Positions 60,834 to 63,195 of a DNA stretch of 63,195 nt are shown here, piece after piece (within the stretch, counting starts at the first letter, position 1; each line of letters begins with the position of its first letter). The translations under genes and the position numbers were made by a program. The notes beneath the pieces were generated by a model. It was not told the origin of the DNA and searched no databases. It saw only the letters and a list, made by a program, of their open reading frames with translations. This DNA is from Brevibacterium sp. ZH18 (GTDB lineage Bacteria > Actinomycetota > Actinomycetes > Actinomycetales > Brevibacteriaceae): assembly GCF_022748595.1 (NCBI RefSeq), contig NZ_JALDSX010000018.1, positions 1 through 63,195 on the forward strand, in the 5' to 3' direction.

Positions 60834-62925
60834 ACAGTCCCATTCCCACGCGCAGTCCCTCGAGGACCGCGGCATGGACGTTGCGTGAGGCGACAGCATC
60901 ACCGATTCGGTACAGCGCGAAGGGCGCGCTCGCCTCGGCGATGGTGGCGGTGCTCGCGTCGACGTTCGTCACGTGGCCGGGTTGGGGCTTCACGTGGCCG
61001 GGCTGGGGCTGCCCATGGACCCAGGCATCGAGCTCGATCTCGCCGAGGTTGGACGAGTGCGGTTTCAGCGCGAAGTAGACGTCGTCGTTGGGCGTCGTCC
61101 CAAAATCGACGACCACGGCATCGGTCTCGAGCTCGGTCTCGATGCCCGAATAGTCATTGCGCAGGCGTGCCGTGACCAGCTTGTCCTTCGTCGTGGGCTT
61201 GGCCGCGAGCCTTTCGCCGAGGTGGACCTTGACCCCGAATTCGGAGAACACCTGCAGGTAGGCAGGGGAATTCATTGATCCCACGTCGACGCCGATGGTG
61301 CGTTCGGGGCTGACATAGGTGACTTCTTGGCCGTTGCGGGCCAGGTGTTCGACAGCGTCCAGGGCCGGATAGAAGCCGTGATCGTCGTAGACGAGGACTC
61401 GGGGCTTATTGCGCAAACTGTCGTTCATCACGTCCCAGACGTCGAACGACGGGCCCTGTTCACGGAATGGGTAGCTGGAGTCGGGGACTCCACCGGTGGC
61501 GACGATGACCACGTCGGGGGCGAGGGCGAGGATGTCGTCCGCCTCGGCGAAGGTGTCCACGTGGATGTCGACACCATGCTTGCGGCACTGCTGCGCCCGC
61601 CAATCGATGATGCCGATGAGGTCACGGCGCCGCTGTGTGCGGGCGGCGATCCTGACTTGTCCGCCCACGACCGAATCGGCTTCGAGCAGGGTCACCCGGT
61701 GGCCGCGGACAGAGGCCACGCGTGCGGCCTCGAGACCGGCGGGACCGGCGCCGACGATGACGACGTGTTTGGGATCGGACTCGACGTCGCGGGCGATCTC
61801 CTGGGGCAGATCGGCTTCGCGCCCGCTTGCAGGATTGTGGATGCAGGTCGCGGCCCCCGAGCTGTAGATGCTGTCGAGGCACATGTTCGCACCCACGCAC
61901 GGGCGGATGTCGTCCTCCCTCTTCTCCTCGATCTTCTGTACGAGATACGGGTCGGCCAACTGCGCCCGGGTCATGCCCACGAGGTCGACGCAGCCGTCCT
62001 CGATCGCGAAGCGAGCCGTGGTTGCATCCGCGATCCGGGCGGCGTGGAGGACGGGGATGTCGATCGACTGCCGGATTCGGCGGCAGGTCTCGAGCCAGGG
62101 TGCCGAGGGCGTGCCCATGCCTGGGATCGCCTCCGCGAGCTCCTTGTCGGAGCTGATGGTGCCGACGTTGAGGTTGAGGAAGTCGACGCCGTGGGCGGCG
62201 TACTCCCCCAGCACATCAATGGAGACATCCTCGGTGATCCCGCCCTCGAGCTCTTCGAGGACGGACATGCGAACGCCGAGGGCGAGTCCCTCCGAGGCGC
62301 CGCGCATGGCGTCGATGATCTGGAGCGGGAAGCGCATCCGGTCCGCGAGATCTCCGTTGTACTCATCCTCGCGCTCATTGAATCGCGAACCGAAGAAGTA
62401 GTCGACGAGGTGGCCGGTGTGGAGGAATTCCAGACCGTCGAAACCGGCGGCTTTGACCCGTGCCGTCGCAGCGGCGAAGTCATTGACCACGCGATCGATA
62501 TCGAAGTCCTCCATCGCCTTGGTGAAGGACCGGTGGGTGGGTTCGCGGTGGCGGCTCGAGGAGATGAGAGGCAGCCAGTCCGCGGTGAAATTCGAATTGC
62601 GCGGTCCCAGGTGGGTGAGTTGGATCATCACTGCTGTGCCCTCGGCGTGGCAGTCGTCGGCGATCGCGGCCAGCCAGGGAATCACCTCGTCGGTGGAGAG
62701 GTCGACGTTGCCGAAGGCGGCGGGGGAGTCCTTGGACACGATGGCCGACCCGGCCGTCATCGTCAGTCCCACACCGCCACGGGCTTTCTCTCGGTGATAG
62801 AGCCGGTAGCGGTCTTTGGGCATGCCGAGCTCGGTGTAGGCCGGCTCATGTGCGGTTGAGACGATGCGGTTCTTCAGCTGGACCGGACCCAGGGTGAACG
62901 GCTGGAGCAGGGGATCGAGGGACAA
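60832..62925 (-). CDS. NADH:flavin oxidoreductase / TMADH-like, DgcA (dimethylglycine catabolism) type
   Basis: The 697-residue protein has an old-yellow-enzyme FMN barrel (about 1-370), an Fe-S region, and a C-terminal FAD/NAD domain ([20 protein letters not shown] and following), as in trimethylamine dehydrogenase. [20 protein letters not shown] is typical of the DgcA/StcD demethylase branch. The cluster ligands are Cys343, Cys349 and Cys361; the second canonical Cys is Ala346. With gbcA/gbcB 3-5 kb away it fits betaine or stachydrine breakdown. The start is TTG 62925 after AAGGAGG. A 7-residue repeat ([14 protein letters not shown]) near residue 640 comes from a 21-bp duplication. The 5' UTR carries 23-bp repeats. 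Confidence 0.85.
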   Translation of the reverse strand: MSLDPLLQPFTLGPVQLKNRIVSTAHEPAYTELGMPKDRYRLYHREKARGGVGLTMTAGSAIVSKDSPAAFGNVDLSTDEVIPWLAAIADDCHAEGTAVMIQLTHLGPRNSNFTADWLPLISSSRHREPTHRSFTKAMEDFDIDRVVNDFAAATARVKAAGFDGLEFLHTGHLVDYFFGSRFNEREDEYNGDLADRMRFPLQIIDAMRGASEGLALGVRMSVLEELEGGITEDVSIDVLGEYAAHGVDFLNLNVGTISSDKELAEAIPGMGTPSAPWLETCRRIRQSIDIPVLHAARIADATTARFAIEDGCVDLVGMTRAQLADPYLVQKIEEKREDDIRPCVGANMCLDSIYSSGAATCIHNPASGREADLPQEIARDVESDPKHVVIVGAGPAGLEAARVASVRGHRVTLLEADSVVGGQVRIAARTQRRRDLIGIIDWRAQQCRKHGVDIHVDTFAEADDILALAPDVVIVATGGVPDSSYPFREQGPSFDVWDVMNDSLRNKPRVLVYDDHGFYPALDAVEHLARNGQEVTYVSPERTIGVDVGSMNSPAYLQVFSEFGVKVHLGERLAAKPTTKDKLVTARLRNDYSGIETELETDAVVVDFGTTPNDDVYFALKPHSSNLGEIELDAWVHGQPQPGHVKPQPGHVTNVDASTATIAEASAPFALYRIGDAVASRNVHAAVLEGLRVGMGL
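60967..61008. repeat. 21-bp in-frame duplication inside the DgcA-like gene
   Basis: TCACGTGGCCGGGTTGGGGC and a near-identical copy encode [11 protein letters not shown] on the minus strand, keeping the frame. Confidence 0.8.
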
Positions 62926-62936
62926 GGTTCCTCCTT

Positions 62937-63005
62937 CTTCGCAGGAACGACAGTGATTGCTTCGCAGGAACCACGCTGGCTACTTCGCAGGAACCACGCT
63001 GTGGC
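62937..63005. repeat. Three 23-bp repeats in the 5' UTR of the DgcA-like gene
   Basis: The core TTCGCAGGAAC occurs at 62938-62948, 62961-62971 and 62984-62994, exactly 23 bp apart. It overlaps the ribosome binding site region and the likely leader. Confidence 0.92.
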
Positions 63006-63195
63006 AGCGACGACCATATTCCGACAGGGTCGAAATGAAGGTAGTCGATAACCGATTACTTCACTCAATCGTGAGTCGTCGTGGTTATGCTGTCAATAGT
63101 CCGACGAGACTCATAGATAGTCCCCGCGTAGCCAAGGGTCGTGCCTCACATAAATTTCCCCGCCAGGCTCTTCACCCGGGGACATAGACACGACG
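63006..63195. other. Right-end intergenic stretch
   Basis: No gene with protein-like content is visible in the last 190 bases. They probably hold the promoter of the DgcA-like gene, but no clear -10 or -35 can be assigned. Confidence 0.4.

Noticed and set aside
61327..62859. Plus-strand open frame of about 510 codons opposite the DgcA-like gene
   Set aside because: It is a high-GC shadow; the minus-strand protein has clear flavoenzyme motifs over the whole length.

Overview
The window is one contiguous piece of a high-GC, gene-dense bacterial chromosome. The gene types point to an actinobacterium, probably a Brevibacterium-like member of the Micrococcales; the genus is inferred from gene content, not proven. 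Supporting signs are a DUF222-HNH (13E12-type) protein, an LPxTG-type surface protein, a DtxR/IdeR-like iron box, an actinobacterial-style formate dehydrogenase, and many promoters whose -10 box lies 6-7 nt before the start codon (leaderless mRNAs).

Layout. 1-5.9 kb: an FtsX-type permease fragment, the replicative helicase gene dnaB, two GNAT acetyltransferases, a LysR regulator, a SRPBCC protein and a hexapeptide acetyltransferase. 6-10.9 kb: a peptide/amidohydrolase module (AbgT-family transporter, isoaspartyl peptidase, RpiR regulator, and an M20 amidohydrolase split by a one-base frameshift). 11-15 kb: HAD hydrolase, cold-shock protein, FetB-like permease, thioredoxin, methyltransferase.

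15-31.4 kb is the most informative part: a nearly complete selenocysteine locus. It holds a formate dehydrogenase whose catalytic subunit has an in-frame UGA followed by a SECIS-like hairpin, its Fe-S and membrane subunits, a 40-residue membrane ORF, selD, and then selC (tRNA-Sec), selA and selB. Within it lie a PhoP-box-preceded, sortase-anchored phosphodiesterase/metallophosphoesterase and a trans-sulfuration-family PLP enzyme preceded by a short ORF with two adjacent Cys codons, a likely cysteine-responsive leader peptide.

31.8-33.2 kb: two secreted lysozyme-like paralogues; the first has a structured 5' UTR. 33.2-42 kb: a catabolic cluster (M20 amidase/hydantoinase-type hydrolase, TPP enzyme, two MFS transporters, PucR regulator, GlcD-like FAD oxidase). 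42-54.6 kb: the DUF222-HNH protein, an iron-box siderophore-interacting protein, D-serine dehydratase, two divergent Pro/Gln-rich membrane proteins, and an APC permease/ornithine-cyclodeaminase pair. 54.7-63.2 kb: a LysR regulator, a Rieske oxygenase/reductase pair of the glycine-betaine monooxygenase type, TetR and quinone oxidoreductase around a palindromic operator, a decayed solute-binding-protein gene, and a DgcA-like NADH:flavin oxidoreductase. This region is probably for betaine or stachydrine-type N-demethylation.

A feature cutting across the window is the abundance of short, degenerate tandem repeats (7-24 bp) at gene borders. Several start at or contain the stop codon of the upstream gene, so the TGA is reduplicated, often in several frames. 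A second is the frequent nonamer CCGAGGYGG (and its complement).
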